From: Metallyticus violacea
Lineage: Eukaryota; Arthropoda; Insecta; Mantodea; Metallyticidae
Direction: 5' to 3'
DNA: 64,000 nucleotides
Assembly (NCBI GenBank): GCA_030762175.1
Contig: CM060831.1
Location: 80,631,001 to 80,695,000 of the forward strand
This document shows positions 23,101 to 34,850 of this stretch, piece after piece. The number at the start of each line of letters is the position of its first letter. Position 1 is the first letter of the stretch. The notes under the pieces were generated by a model. The model did no database searches and was not told where the DNA came from. It saw only the letters and a program-made list of their open reading frames with translations. The position numbers and the translations under genes were made by a program.

Positions 23101-23392
23101 TCGGTCCTGGTGGTGTAGTAGTTACCATACTTGCCTCCTATGCTCAAAACGCGGGTTCGAACCCGGCCAGGATCGATGGATTTTTTCGGGCGTAAAAATC
23201 CTCAGTATGGCTTCCTTCGGAAGGGAAGTAAAGCCGTGGGTCCCGTGTCGTACATTTACGGCACGAAAAAGAACCTCAAGCCTGAAAGAGAGGCCTCTGA
23301 GCAAAATTTGTCGGCCGTTTCACGCCCTGAGTTGAATGGGACGCTGATGACCTGAGATGTTAAAGAGCGTCCATAAATAAATCAATCAATCA
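23101..23392 (+). repeat. SINE A, full length, nested in mariner M7
   Basis: This is a tRNA-derived SINE. The A box is in 'tggtgtagtagttaccat' and the B box is 'gggttcgaacccgg'. The body holds 'tcctcagtatggcttccttc' and 'gaacctcaagcctgaaagag', and the tail is 'taaataaatcaatcaatcaa'. A perfect 13-bp target duplication, 'atggcagcactag', flanks it at 23088-23100 and 23393-23405. It is 292 bp and one of the least diverged copies. Confidence 0.95.
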
Positions 23393-23433
23393 ATGGCAGC
23401 ACTAGTCCCAAATATTGTAGATACCACCTCGTA

Positions 23434-25085
23434 TCTTTCTCGTAGAAAAAATTATTATAGCACTATTGTTTCAGTTAAAAAAATAATATAGCTGCTAATT
23501 TTAGCTAATTAATATGAGAAACGCAATAATAAATTAAGACAAACAACAAAGGCTTTCATATTTTTCAATTTTTTTAACATTGAAAATAGAAAAACAAAAC
23601 AAAATAAATTCTTGGTCAAAGTTTAGAAGTAGGGCCAAGCTCCCGTCTTTCTGCCAATGCTGTAAGGCTGTTCGTGTTATTGTCCTATGTGGAATATTGC
23701 ATTAATTACTGGATCCAGGAAGCAGAAGAAGATTGAAGGACATCCGATAGATCAAGCGGGACGATGCAAACGCCGCAACACTTCACCACTCAAGAAAACT
23801 AAAAGATTAGGAAATGCACAACAAAGAAAGAAAAATAAACGAACAAGTAAGTTTTATTACGTCATGGTTGCGAATAGGAAAGCGCGGCGCTGATTACACG
23901 AATCAATGGAAACATGTAAGCTAACGAAACCTGCTCATATGAGAAACTGTGGGACCTGTTGTGGGTTCCAGAGACAACAACTCGGTCTCCCGAGGAAATT
24001 TCTACGAACTTTAACGTTGTCTTTTTCTGTAGAATTACTTAAATAACAAACTGTCAATAACTTTACACATTTACCATTCCGTTTTAAGAAGTTAGTCAAC
24101 TGTCTTATTACAAAGAAAAGTTTTGTGAAACTTACAATCGAGTAATTATTGCAACCACTGTTTATATATTTAAAGTCATACTTGTAATTTTTCATTTCTT
24201 TTAAGCGTCGGGTTGAAGTACTACAATTCTATTCAATTTCCTCTCCAATTTTTATTTTCCGCAAATGTTTTGGCTTACATTTATTGATCATCAGCCGAAA
24301 TTACTGAACTAGATTTTCAGAGTCCGGTAGATGTCGCGTTACAAATCTTCTTGCATTAACAATATTCACTTTTAATTTTTAAGTATGTTAACGGATTCCA
24401 TATATGCTGTATAACGAACATTTTTTATTATAAAAGTAGGTTGTCTTATAATATCCTGATTTACTTGTGTCGAGACAAATAGGAGAGCCATGATATTTGT
24501 AAATGAAAGTTTAAGGAACAAGAACAACACTGCTGGTTTATGAACAACATCTGAGCCAATACTTTCCTGAATTTGAATAAGATTTTACTGCAAATTTTCC
24601 CCTTCACCTTTGATCAAAATTTACCCTTAGGCTTAAGTGATATGAAGATACCCTAAAGCGCCCAAAACCTACTTATGAAATAGGGATAAAGGTTTGAAGC
24701 CCTGACCTAAATTCAGAGCCGCCTATTTTCTACCAGCGCTCTAAAAAGGAAGATGGTATCTTTGCACGCAATCCAAACTTAGCAAAGCTCTCTGTGAAGT
24801 TATTTAGCGGAACTGTAGATGTGCAGGATGAATTTATGCCCTTAGTGTTATCACGCAAGTGCTATTTTTGTTTTATATCTAGAAAAGCAATTAAAAACAC
24901 TTCCCGGTAAAGGATTAATTATCACAGATGGATTAATTGATGATCTACTCAGTTCCAGTTTTATTACTTTTTGTTTATTTTATGGCTAAACAAAATGCCG
25001 CAATATTTGTATTATTGTTTCAATATCTACCACGTGGTTCGCGCCAAAGGTAGAATTGACTTAGCGTATACTTGTACAGTTGATA
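23434..25085. other. intergenic DNA
   Basis: I see no recognisable gene or repeat. A 68-codon Lys/Arg-rich open frame at 23687-23893 has no motif. Confidence 0.4.
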
Positions 25086-26330
25086 GATAAAAATAAAGAT
25101 AAAGATAGCCTAATGTATCCCTTAAGGGCAAAGGCCTCCTAACAAGTAGGGAAAACTCGCTTTTTCCTAACGTGGTGAGCTATTTCACGCTAGTTGTTCG
25201 TATGCTGTTTAACACACTCCTTGGTTACTCCCATTTCTCACTGCACTAGTTGCTTCTCGAGAGATTTCCATTTTTCTCTTCCTCTTGCTACTTGACCTGC
25301 ATGTTCCTTAAAGAGGTCTGTCCATCTTCTAGATCTACCGTGTGTCCGATGCAGATCTTGTAGGTCCATCTAATGTCCTGCATTCTTGCGACGTGACCGC
25401 CCCATTGTCATAGCTGAGATAATTGGTTTATTAAAACTGTAGGTATTTTGTCCTTCAAAGTTATTTCCAGGATCTTGCGTTGCATTTTTCTTTGTCATAT
25501 TTGAATTTTGTTCTTTTGTTTTTCTGTTATTGACCATGTCTGGCAGCCATATCGTAATACACAGATTTCGAGCGTCTGGAATCTGATTTTCTAGTTAGTG
25601 TTTGGTCTAACAACATAAACTTAAGGGCCCAAAATGCTCTCCAGGTTAATGAGATCCTTCTTTACACTTCTTTTTCCATTTTATCATGGAAGGAAATCTG
25701 TTGTCCTAGGTATGTATATTCACTCACATATGTGAGGACTGTTCCATCTATTTTTATCGGGGTTTGAGGTCGGTTTGAAATTAACTGTGTCTTCATTTTT
25801 TTTAGTGAAAACCCTGCATTTTTGCTATGCTTACATAATTGTTCCAGCATAGTTTGTAGAGTTTTCGGTGTTTTGGCGAATAAGACCACATCGTCGGCAA
25901 ATCTTAGATTTGTTAGTCGACGCCATTTATGTTCATGCCAAAATTATCATGCCAGTTCATTTTCCTGGATATATGTTCCATTACACAAGTGAAGAGTTTG
26001 GGAGAGATTGGATCGCCTTGTTATACTCCTCTTTATAGTTGGAATGGCTGTCCTTCTTCTTCTGTTTTTACTTTCGCGAAACTTTGACTATAGATTTTGT
26101 GTAGGATACGAATGTACTTCGCCTCTATTCCTTGATCTGCCAGAGCGTGTAATACGCTTGTACGTTCGACTGAGTCAAAGGCCTTACTATAGTCAATAAA
26201 GGCGAGATACAGTGTTAGATGGAATTCCTCTGCTTTCTCCATCAGCTGTTTATCACTTGGAGATGGTCTATTGTGTTGAATCTTATACGGAGACCAGCTT
26301 GTTCTTGTGGTTGATTTCACCCAGAATCTT
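25086..26330 (-). pseudogene. RTE-like LINE, reverse transcriptase C-terminal half
   Basis: Minus frames in order: EEFHLTLYLAFIDYSKAFDS (RT motif A), LHKIYSQSFAKV, QGDPISPKLFT, LRFADDVVLFAKTPKTLQTM (the catalytic FADD), TYLGQQISFHDKMEKEV, then ISLTWRAFWALKFMLLD and further C-terminal blocks to about 25150. The A-rich tail on the minus strand, 'ctatctttatctttattttt', marks the 3' end at about 25086. Frameshifts and stops are frequent. 'IDYSKAFDS' with 'FADDVVLFA' points to the RTE group or relatives. The endonuclease and finger regions are absent, so it is a 5'-truncated copy. Confidence 0.82.
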
Positions 26331-26962
26331 CGCTATTCTTCTAGTTAATATTTTTGTAAACAGTATGTATATATTTGACAAACACCCAAAATCACCAAAA
26401 TCTCTAGAAACAGAAGACATATCTAAACAAGGGAAAACCAGCACAATTGTTCTTCTACACAAAAAGGCACTAGAGATGATATAGGCAACTACAGACAGTT
26501 GATAGATTACATCGAAAAGGATTCTGAAACGCGGTAAAATGTCTCTTTATATACTGTCATGAAAAATCACCTCCATGCAGTTTTCCGACACCGACGGGGT
26601 TCACAAATATATGAACACTCTATCCGCGATACTTTAAAGTTCAAAATATGCATAAAGGATTGGTCCGCTTAAAACTAAATTGCATCATAAGGTGTGAAAA
26701 TTCAGCGCCCTGACGCGACCAAAGTTCAAATCATAATTACCCTCCGCTCGCAGTATAGTCATTAAAATATATAAAGTTGGACTTTCATGTTGATCTTTTG
26801 TTATATTTTACTGTTTCAGCATCTTGAAACCTTTCTGCTAGCACTGAGTTATAAAATGGAATTATCTTATGAAAACTTATCCTAGAGCTATACATTAGAA
26901 TGTATACGTAATATTAACACTATTAATTAAACGATATACTAAATAATAAAACGAATAAAATT
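26331..26962. other. intergenic DNA
   Basis: I see no recognisable gene or repeat. Confidence 0.4.
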
Positions 26963-27031
26963 GAGATGTAGTCTTTGTCTTTATCATACCTAGAAAACGA
27001 GTAAGGCCGGAAACTTATGAACCTACCCTCG
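26963..27031 (+). mobile_element. solo right end of the M1-M4 mariner family
   Basis: About 70 bp match the end of M4: 'tagtctttgtctttatcata', 'cctagaaaac' and the inverted repeat 'aacttatgaacctaccctcg' followed by TA. The rest of the element is absent, so this is a 5'-truncated remnant. Confidence 0.85.
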
Positions 27032-29040
27032 TATATGGCAACCGACTTAGGACAAATCTTTTACTAAATAATGTTTAACCGTTTTTACCAACATAGTTCC
27101 ATAGACACTGATAATACGTAAAATGAAATGAAAAATTTGAAAATAAGTTTGGGGGGAATTACCTACTTAGTTTAGGATACTTGCCGGTAGCTGATGAGGA
27201 AATTTTTGGGAAATAGGGGGAGATGATGCTTGCGGGACACGAACCGCTAAAGTGTAAGTTCTGTTCATCTGACAATAAATTCAGCGAGATAGCTTGAGAA
27301 CAAAAAACTAATTTTTACTCCAAAATCGCAGTATTGCAATAAAACTCGATGGAAATGTTGATTAGTTATAAAAATGAAATATAAGTAAGCTAAATAATAT
27401 GTATATACTTAATTAAAATATGCTGAAAAGTGCTTATAGTAATTTTATGATTTGAAATGACGCAATGAAAATATTTGAAGTCGAAACGAAACATTGATGT
27501 CCGCCATTTTGGAAATACTGCCTGTGGTTACGTGATAGAAGCTAATGACGTCACAATTTGTGTTGTAAAGTCTGTAGATTACGATCCTACAGTTCTTTTT
27601 TGTTACATTGTTGGGATTTGAATTTTAACAATGGGTTACTCACGACTTTCAGCATGTCTCTCGTACTTTACCTATGAAAACTGCCAAAATTAACAAAATG
27701 TATGCTGCTATGGAAACGTACAATTCTATCTGCTGCAGGACCTGTGTCACTCTTAGGGACCCTTCAGAGATCCTCTTGGTTTTATCAGTCAAGTGCCTAA
27801 GTTTCTACTATCTTTCGTTTTCCTTTCCACTTGCTTTGTCATTTTGCATCTTCAATTGCCGCTGTTCCGTCTGTCCTCCTCTTAGTGTAATTTGATTTAT
27901 TCTCTTTTCTCCTTTGAAGACCACTTTAATTATAGTTGCCTATCCAATGAAATTTTAATTTCGGTATTAAGCGGCGTCTCACTCAAACAATCATACTTGC
28001 TGACGTCACCGATTCTAGTACATTTACTGTTATCGATTCATTACCAAATTACACGTTCCAAGATTAAAGAAAGAAGTAATGTCAATGTCCCATCGATCTC
28101 GTACGGCACGGCTGCCACATTTTTTGGTTAGGAACAGTTAAAACTCTTCTCGATAACTATGCTATACCTTGCAGAGAAACTGCAATTTAACCTTCTTACT
28201 TAAGTAGCAGATGTTAAGGCATGTTAAGTTCTGATAAAAAATTGTGGATATATCGAGTTTTGTTAAAAATGCCTTTTGCTAATAAACACAAACATTCTCT
28301 TTTCTCTGGTATTCATTATTTGCCTTACTGTTCTATACAAATAAAGGACAGTGAAGTGAGTACGCACAGGTAATATCATTTTATATAAGAAATGGATCAA
28401 GAATATAGTGTAATTAATTTAAAAAATATTTTCCTAGCAAACCTGTTTCTAAATCTGTCACCATCCCGTTTTTCTTTGGGAATTTCGCCGTTTCGCACGA
28501 CACTCGATTTTCAAATTCCCAGGGGGGAAAAAAAAAAGAAGAAGAAAATACCTTGCTAACAGAAACCATGTTTTTTGGAAATACTGTGCACTCACATTCT
28601 TCGATTTTGTGTTGTCCTTCGGTCGTTTCTTTTCCGGATCATTAGCCGATAAGAAGCGAAGAAGTTCTTCGTCTTGACCTTCTTTTCCTTGGGCAGAGTA
28701 AAACGCATTGCGATTTTTATCACGTCACATAAAGTCACCTTTTTGCAACATAATGCTTTTGTATCATGCGAACATGGATGGCCTCTGCAATCTACTCAGC
28801 TGATTCAACCCGAGTCTGGATCAGCACATTTCTCCTTTTTTCTTTTTCAACTAGTTTCCGACTTCGATCTTCCTGTCTTCCTTGAACCACGATCAATTTC
28901 TTCAACTGTCGCTTCCATTGTGCTATAAATTCACTTTACTTTCACCTCAAGCAGCCCAGCACTGATACTAAAAGCTAATGCGCATGCATGAACTAATTGC
29001 CACAATCTGACCACATTAAACCTCATTAGTTAAAGCGTAG
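27032..29040. other. intergenic DNA
   Basis: I recognise no gene. A purine-rich tract lies at 28530-28551. Open frames at 27674-28131 and 28674-28928 have no motif and no supporting context. Confidence 0.4.
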
Positions 29041-29044
29041 CGCT

Positions 29045-29660
29045 AAGAATTCTGTACGGTACCGACCACATCCTCCATGACCACTCCAATGTGCCGTATA
29101 TCATGGACGTCATACGAGAGAGAGCCCGGACGCTCCATGCTCTCGTCCCGAACCACCCAAATGAGCTGGTCTAGGAGACTAGGAGACCTCCATCATAGAG
29201 TCCTTAGAAGATGCAGATCCTATAGTCTCCCTAAGGACATTATGGGACCCCTTGGGTAAAAAAATGCTAACACCTCAGGTTGGCTACTTCGAGGAGGTCA
29301 ACTGCCCAACTCGAGTACAATCACGAAATACATCTTGGCGCAAACACAACTCGGTTTCAAATCCTGATCTGTTCAATTACTCCTCTGAATCCACGTCAAC
29401 GGCAGCCATGCTGAGGACCCCAGTTGACCACCGAGATTCAGCAGCATCGGACGTGGCCAGTACTTGGATGGGTGACCGCCAGGGAACACCAACCCCTCCT
29501 CCACCTTAATAATACAGTAACGCTCTTCCTGGTACCTTTTAAATCACCAAAGTCCATCGAGCGGGTAAAGTCGCGAGCGGCTGGGTGCTGCTGACAAGCG
29601 ACATCAACCTGGGAAAAGTCCCAGCTGACCTGTACTGCCTTCTAACTCAATTCTGATATT
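29045..29660 (+). mobile_element. jockey-like LINE 3' end with 5S rRNA-like segment
   Basis: The first 250 bp encode, in broken frames, HILHDHSNVPYIMDVIRERA followed by HPNELV, the extreme C-terminus of a jockey-type reverse transcriptase ORF. The 3' non-coding part follows and contains a 61-bp 5S rRNA-like stretch (29430-29490). It then continues with 'catcgagcgggtaaagtcgc' and 'agcggctgggtgctgctgac'. The copy at 35215-36480 has the same order, so this layout belongs to the element and is not a local accident. Its downstream end here is indistinct. Confidence 0.75.
29430..29490 (+). repeat. 5S rRNA-derived segment in LINE 3' UTR
   Basis: The segment reads from 'accgagattcagcagcatcg' to 'ggatgggtgaccgcc' and 'agggaacacc'. 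This matches the 3' half of 5S rRNA, including the AGCAGC, AGTACTTGGATGGG and GGGAACACC blocks. By eye about 50 of 61 positions agree with insect 5S as I remember it. It lacks the 5S 5' half, so it is not a functional 5S gene. Confidence 0.8.
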
Positions 29661-29973
29661 TTCTGGTAAAGGTTACGTTTGATAATAAATGATGGTTGAG
29701 CAACAATGTAAGGGAGATAAGTTTTGGCATGAGAATAGAAATTTTAGATATGTTCAGTTTTGGTAGAAAATAAACACGGCATCGTGTAGGAATCAAGTAT
29801 TTTCACAGAAATCCAATTTCTTAACTCATTTTCGGTTATCGATGGAAATGTTCAGTTTTGGGGGAAAAAAAAAAAAAAAAAAAAAAAAAAGCTCCTCATA
29901 TGTCGTCACTTGAAGCTTGAAGATGGTTTTTAGTACCATTCTCTAAAATTGCATTCCAACCCGCACCGTTATA
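29661..29973. other. intergenic DNA with poly(A)
   Basis: This contains an A run at about 29865-29890 after a G-rich start. I see nothing else recognisable. Confidence 0.5.
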
Positions 29974-31064
29974 CGAGGGGTGATCAAAAAATAACGCAAT
30001 GTTAGTTTTTCTTAAAGAATCTTTATTTATTCATCAACATCAATTCTATCCCCTTCAAAGTAATTCCCTCCGGACATAATTCACTTGTGCCAGCGCTTTT
30101 TCCAATTTTGGAAGCACTTCTGAAACTCACTTTTCGGTATGCCCCTCAGCGATTGTGTTTTTACCTTATCAGTGGTGGCAAAACGTCGTCCATTTCATGA
30201 TTTTCTTCAGCCTCGGGAATAGAAAGAAGTCGCAGGGTCCCATGTCCGGTGAATGTGGTGGCTGAGGCAACACAACGGTTTTGTTTCTTGCCAAAAACTC
30301 AGGAACAAGCCGTGAGCTGTGAGCAGAGCATTAAGTGATGCAATTTTCACGAAGGGTTTTGCCACAAATCTGGTCGTTTTCGTCGGATTGTATCAGCAAA
30401 CGGCGCATTACTTCCAGGTAGTGTTCCTTATTGACCGTATGACCATATGGCAGGAACTCATGATACACTATGTCATTGAAATCGAAGAAAACAGTGACAA
30501 GAACCTTCACATTTGATCGAAATTCAGCAATCTCGGAACAAATTTTGCTGCTCATGCCCAAAACATCCGAAAAAATTGCTTGGCATGAACCAAATGATAT
30601 ACCGACATCATCAGCAACCTCTCTGATATGATTCGGCGATTTTCCAGAATCATTTTCTTCACTTCTTCAACGTTGTCGGCGGTTATTGATGTGCTAGGAC
30701 GGTAGTCATCTTCAACGTCTTCACGGCCTCTTTGAAACGTCTGTACCACTCATAAGCTCTTGTCTTGCTCATAGTAGACTCGCCAAAAGCCACAGTCAAC
30801 ATTTGTTGCACTTTATTCCATTTTTCAAGCAAAATTTAATAGAAATTCTTTGATCCATCTTTTTCGAAAGTAAAAAATCGCCGAAAACATTAAAACAGGT
30901 CTAACCTTTTCGACTGTCAATAATGAACTAAACATTAAAAAAAGCTGAAAACGCCAACATTGGTCAGAAACATGTGTACCAACAAGCTAAAAAAAAAATT
31001 GAAAATAGGATTTATGAAGCTCGCGGAATAAAAAAATTTGCCGTTATTTTTTGATCCCACATCG
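29974..31064 (-). mobile_element. mariner element M8
   Basis: The left end 'cgaggggtgatcaaaaaata' continues 'acgcaa'. The right end, read inward on the minus strand, is 'cgatgtgggatcaaaaaata' then 'acggcaa'. TA flanks are at 29972-29973 and 31065-31066. It is 1.09 kb, a third mariner subfamily in this window. Confidence 0.9.
30040..30845 (-). pseudogene. mariner transposase, broken (M8)
   Basis: Minus frames give MSKTRAYEWYRRF, then QRGREDVEDDYRPSTS and DNVEEVKKMILENRRI, and the second helix-turn-helix in disrupted frames. Next comes FRSNVKVLVTVFFDFNDIVY with HEFLPYGHTVNKEHYLEVMR, the region around the second beta strand of the catalytic core. The HDNAP region is not recognisable, while a GNYFEGDRID-like C-terminus is. 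The element is about 200 bp short and lacks part of the catalytic core. Multiple stops confirm it is dead. Confidence 0.82.
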
Positions 31065-31066
31065 TA

Positions 31067-32345
31067 CATAACTTAGTGAACAACTCTGGAATAAGGAAGT
31101 GTACTCAAGAGGGTTTTTTGGAAGCACATTTATTTTTTTGGTTGAAAAATACTCTTAAAATTTATTGCTCGTTTTTATTGCTAAACAGGTGTACCTTTGG
31201 CTTAATTGAGAGTTGTGCAATTATTAAATTATGTCCTACGAATAGTCTATCACAAAATAACTCTGAATGCAATAACTTGAACAAAATAACCTGTTTGGTA
31301 ATAATTAATCGATGAAGAAGTAAATGGGTCCTCTCATTCTTTTCGAGCGAGTGTGATCCATCTACAGAAATGTGGAAATTAACAAGTTATTATTTTTTTA
31401 CTGCAATTTGGAAATACTCAATTTTATTTATTAACCCCCCTTTATGAGAAGAATGCTTGGTATTCCATTAGTGGTATTGTGTTAAGAAACCCCGTTATAA
31501 GTGAAACAGGTAAAGCTAACTGGATTTTTTCTAGCAGGATTAAAGTAAGATATAGACATATCTTGTTTCATTAGAATCTGCTAATGAGCTGTTCCGGTAC
31601 AGAGCTATTAGACATGATGCATAGTCTGTCTCTGATCATTTCACTCATTCCCATGCGATTCATAGCCTCGGGGAAATTAAAAGAGAAATTCTTGCATCAA
31701 AAAGGAACTTTACAACGAACCTCATCACGAGAGAGCAACCTTTTATCAAAGGAACTATAGTCATGTTGTATGACTAGAGAGAACTTTGAGTCCTTATTCA
31801 TTTCTCTCTTTCTTGGAAGCATCTACTAATCCTGTTTTTCACATATCTGATTGAACACAATCCATTCTCTCTTCGCCTTTTCCTCTCCTAGAAAAGTTTT
31901 GCTCCTAACGTAGGGAATTCTGTCCTTTGGTATCCCTGAGCATTAACGCGGCATTCTTATGTTTTCAGAATTCTCCAAGTTTTGGAGTCAGAGTCAGAGA
32001 GCAAAATTTTGGGATCAGTACCGGAATTCAAACCAATGGATTTTCCACTTGCTGTGCCAATGAGCGTACAATATCAGATACCATGCTCTGCCTGATCATA
32101 ACAGCGAATTTCCCCATTCCATGGAGACCTCTAAGAATATTTTGTTGCAGAGAGTTTGTCCCGAAGAGGCGAGTGGAAACCTTCGAGTTCCTGCTTGAGG
32201 CCTAAACTTTATACTCGTACTTTTACATTATTGTTTGGAATCAGAATCGTGGCTAAAATCGGACAGGGCACGTTGATCAGATGGTAGAGTAACGGCACAC
32301 GGTAAGAGCAGATCGTAGTTCGATATATTCTCGAACATTATTACT
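31067..32345. other. intergenic DNA
   Basis: I see no recognisable gene. The open frame 31927-32205 (plus) has no motif. Confidence 0.4.
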
Positions 32346-32347
32346 TA

Positions 32348-32351
32348 CAGG

Positions 32352-32387
<36 letters not shown>

Positions 32388-32393
32388 ATCATC
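32348..32393. repeat. (ATC)n microsatellite
   Basis: About 13 ATC units are directly visible, ending in short interrupted copies. Confidence 0.95.
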
Positions 32394-32430
32394 ATATCTT
32401 ATTCTGTAAGTATCTTCTTCACTTAAGGAT

Positions 32431-32722
32431 GTCGGTTCCTGGTGGTGTAGTGGTTACCATACTTGCCTTCTAAACCTAAGATCACGGGTTCAAACCCGGC
32501 CAGGATCGATGGATTTTTTCGGGTGTAAAAATCCTAACTATGGTTTCCTTCGGAAGGGAAGTAAACCCGTGGGTCCCGTGTCGTACATTTGCGGCACGAA
32601 AAAGAACCTCAAGCCTGAAAGAGAGGCCTCTGAGCAAAATTAGTCGGCCGTTTCACGCCCTGAGTTGAATAGGACGCTGATGACCTGAGCTGTTAAAGAG
32701 CGTCCATAAATAAACCAATCAA
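32431..32722 (+). repeat. SINE A, full length
   Basis: The A box is in 'tggtgtagtggttaccat' and the B box is 'gggttcaaacccgg'. The full body follows, with tail 'taaataaaccaatcaa'. A perfect 12-bp target duplication, 'tcacttaaggat', flanks it at 32419-32430 and 32723-32734. Confidence 0.95.
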
Positions 32723-32908
32723 TCACTTAAGGATCTTTTCATTTAGTTTGAAATTATTTAATTCTTTATGCTTGTTTTACTTTTTATAAAGTCTTTTCTT
32801 ACAGTATTTAACTATTCTCATAAATTTCTGTGAAATGTAACTTTTGAGGCCTGAGTATTTTTATCCTTCTTTTTAGGATGTATAAGTCACTCCCATAGAT
32901 TAGCCCTA

Positions 32909-33345
32909 GACCGCCAAGGGTGACCCAGATCGTTAAGGCGCTGAATGGTGATTGGGAGGTCTGGGGTTCGATTCACGTCAGGACCATCTTCCCTGACTAA
33001 GGTTTTCCTCAGTCCTCATAAATGGCAAATGCCGGGGAGGTACGCTAAACTTGGCCTGGAACGCTTCTTTCCTTAAAAAAAAATCTTTTCCCAATTTATC
33101 ATTTCATTTCATGTATCATCAGTGTCCATCGCCCCCCCTTTTTTTATCTGGTTTATTTACGGACGCTCTTTAACATCTCAGATCATTAGCGTCCCATTCT
33201 ATTCAGGGCGTGAAACGGCCGACAAATTTTGCTCAGAAACCTCTTCTTTCAGGCTTGAGGTTCTTTATCGTGCCGTAAATGTACGACACGGGACCAACGA
33301 CTGTCCACCGCCCAGATGTCTCAGTAGTTAAAACTGATGTTAAAC
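32909..33345 (+). repeat. SINE B interrupted by a SINE A fragment
   Basis: The SINE B head 'gaccgccaag' and B box 'ggggttcgattcac' are followed by 'ttttcctcagtcctcataaa', 'tggcaaatgccggggaggta', 'cccaatttatcatttcattt' and 'tcatcagtgtcca'. The 3' end resumes after the insertion with 'tgtctcagtag' and 'gttaaacacta'. SINE B resembles a Ser/Leu-type tRNA head. Confidence 0.88.
33135..33301 (-). repeat. SINE A 3' fragment inserted in SINE B
   Basis: Only the 3' half of SINE A is present, in reverse orientation ('ggacgctctttaacatctca' to 'gtacgacacgggacc'). Imperfect 12-bp duplications flank it, 'tgtccatcgccc' at 33123-33134 and 'tgtccaccgccc' at 33302-33313. This looks like a 5'-truncated retroposition event. 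Confidence 0.85.
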
Positions 33346-33559
33346 ACTATTTAAAACATTAGCCTAGAATAGCCATCGTTTTATAATATTTCAATTTTGT
33401 TTCATTCCATGTTTTAGTTCATAATATCATGTTTACTGTTTCACAAAAGTTTGAATTTATTTTGTTTTCTACATAATTATCAATGTTCCTACTCATGTCA
33501 AAGCCCAACTAGTTTAAGTTTAAAACCTGTTTGTTACTTTGTCACAAATATTTGATCGA

Positions 33560-33710
33560 TTAGGATATTTTTGTTTTCTGTGTGGAAATTTTAACATAAT
33601 TTATGAGTTTATGTATTGGTCGTTGAAGCATTTCTTTAATTATTATAACATCATCAGCATAAAGTAAAAGATTGTTTTCTATCTGCAACAGTCTTGTTTT
33701 CGTCATTCAT
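33560..33710 (-). pseudogene. LINE reverse transcriptase scrap
   Basis: The minus strand reads IENNLLLYADDVIIIKEMLQ then KLINYVKIS and QKTKI. YADDV is the catalytic RT signature and the following spacing to 'KT' is typical of non-LTR elements. Only about 45 residues are recognisable, with no ends found. Confidence 0.6.
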
Positions 33711-33779
33711 TTATTAGTTGACCTCCTGGACTAGGTACTGCAATAGTATTAACAACTTCTTTGAGAAAGGCACTATCAT

Positions 33780-34850
33780 AGAAATGGGGCTTGATTGAAG
33801 AAGGTAATTTTTTCAACTTCGTCATTAGCAGCAACTTTCCTCAATTTTTTAGTGCAGGATATACAGGCATCTCTCTGAGTCACCATTTTCTGTAAGCTCG
33901 TGTTTCTGATCAGCGTGCTTGAAGGACTTCAACACCGCGTTCACGCGAAATACATTGTCTTTTGAGAGAAGGTTCTTGGCTAGAAGATTTACATTATGGG
34001 CATTACAGGCAAAAGGCTAAAGGCCGTGATTTTTGCCCATTATAACCACTTAATGACATTGTCTGAAACGGTACAGAAAATGTATCGTTATTTAGCTGGT
34101 TTTCTTAATCAACTAATCACATCACAAAGAGCTTCGTCTGTTTATAACAACCCTAAAATACCGGAAGCTTCAAGAAAAACACTTTCAACCTTGCCGCTAG
34201 TTCCACATGGATAGTGAATAAATGTTATGTCGATCGATTCGTTTTTCCAACCATCTATGAACAAAACTGAAGCTGCTTTAATGTTTGCATCCAGAAGGTT
34301 ATCAGAAAGTGCTTTTCTGGTTGGTGCTTTATAGGCAGGCCGGATTTTCTGACAGAAGGTTTTAAAGTGGACTAATTACACCAAACTGAATGGGATATTG
34401 CAGTCATAAAAAGCCATGGCGAGAACGAGAGCTAGAGGTATTCATTCCGTCACGAAGTACGCATGTGTCGTTTAGCCATGGAAGATTTAGAATTTATTGT
34501 GGTAGAGATTCAAGCTTAATACTGTCTTCGCGAGATAAGGAGGGATAATCATGGACGACACTGTGGACAAGGTTTAACAGGAACTTCGACTTACAGTAGA
34601 GCTAGAGGATTATCTATGTCTGTGGACATTTCCTCGACGCAGGACGGAACTGTTACGGTTGTAGCAGTATACCACGAGCTTTTTGCAGACTTTTCTGTGG
34701 GCTGTCAGGCGTTCCCCTGCACTAGTTTTTGCAGTTACTCCACATTCACAACACTTGGCACAATTCTTAGGTTCAACTTTAATTGGATCAAAACCGAGTT
34801 TCACGTACACACCGTGTAACGGTTGACCACCGTGATTCATAGTAATTTTT
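33780..34850 (-). pseudogene. hAT-type transposase remnant
   Basis: The minus strand starts near 34850 with GVYVKLGFDPIKVEPKNCAK, then CCECGVTAKTSAGERLTAHR, a BED-type zinc finger (Cys-x2-Cys ... His-x4-Cys). Further fragments are DDP-like 'DGWKNESID' near 34240 and 'CNAHNVNLLAKNLLSKDN' near 33990, the CxxHxxN-L block of hAT RNase H-like domains, then 'VLKSFKHADQ'. Numerous stops and frameshifts are present. I found no terminal repeats or 8-bp duplication. Confidence 0.65.

Larger units (their letters stand above)
21811..23433 (-). mobile_element. mariner element M7, carrying a nested SINE
   Basis: The left end 'tacgaggtgtggtatccaga' continues 'atatttgggacttagtgctg'. The right end is the near-exact complement, reading 'agtcccaaatattgtagata' then 'ccacctcgta', with a 2-base deletion. 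Without the 292-bp SINE and its 13-bp duplication the element is about 1.32 kb, normal for mariner. It is a different subfamily from M1-M4. Confidence 0.92.

Noticed and set aside
23101..23175. Functional tRNA gene at the SINE A heads
   Set aside because: A and B boxes are present, but the acceptor and anticodon stems do not fold as a tRNA and the same head recurs with a fixed SINE body.
23036..23355. Open frames of 60-99 codons over SINE A (also at 35655-35916, 45098-45404 and 51016-51309)
   Set aside because: They recur in both strands of every SINE A copy with the same peptides. They are translations of a non-coding repeat.
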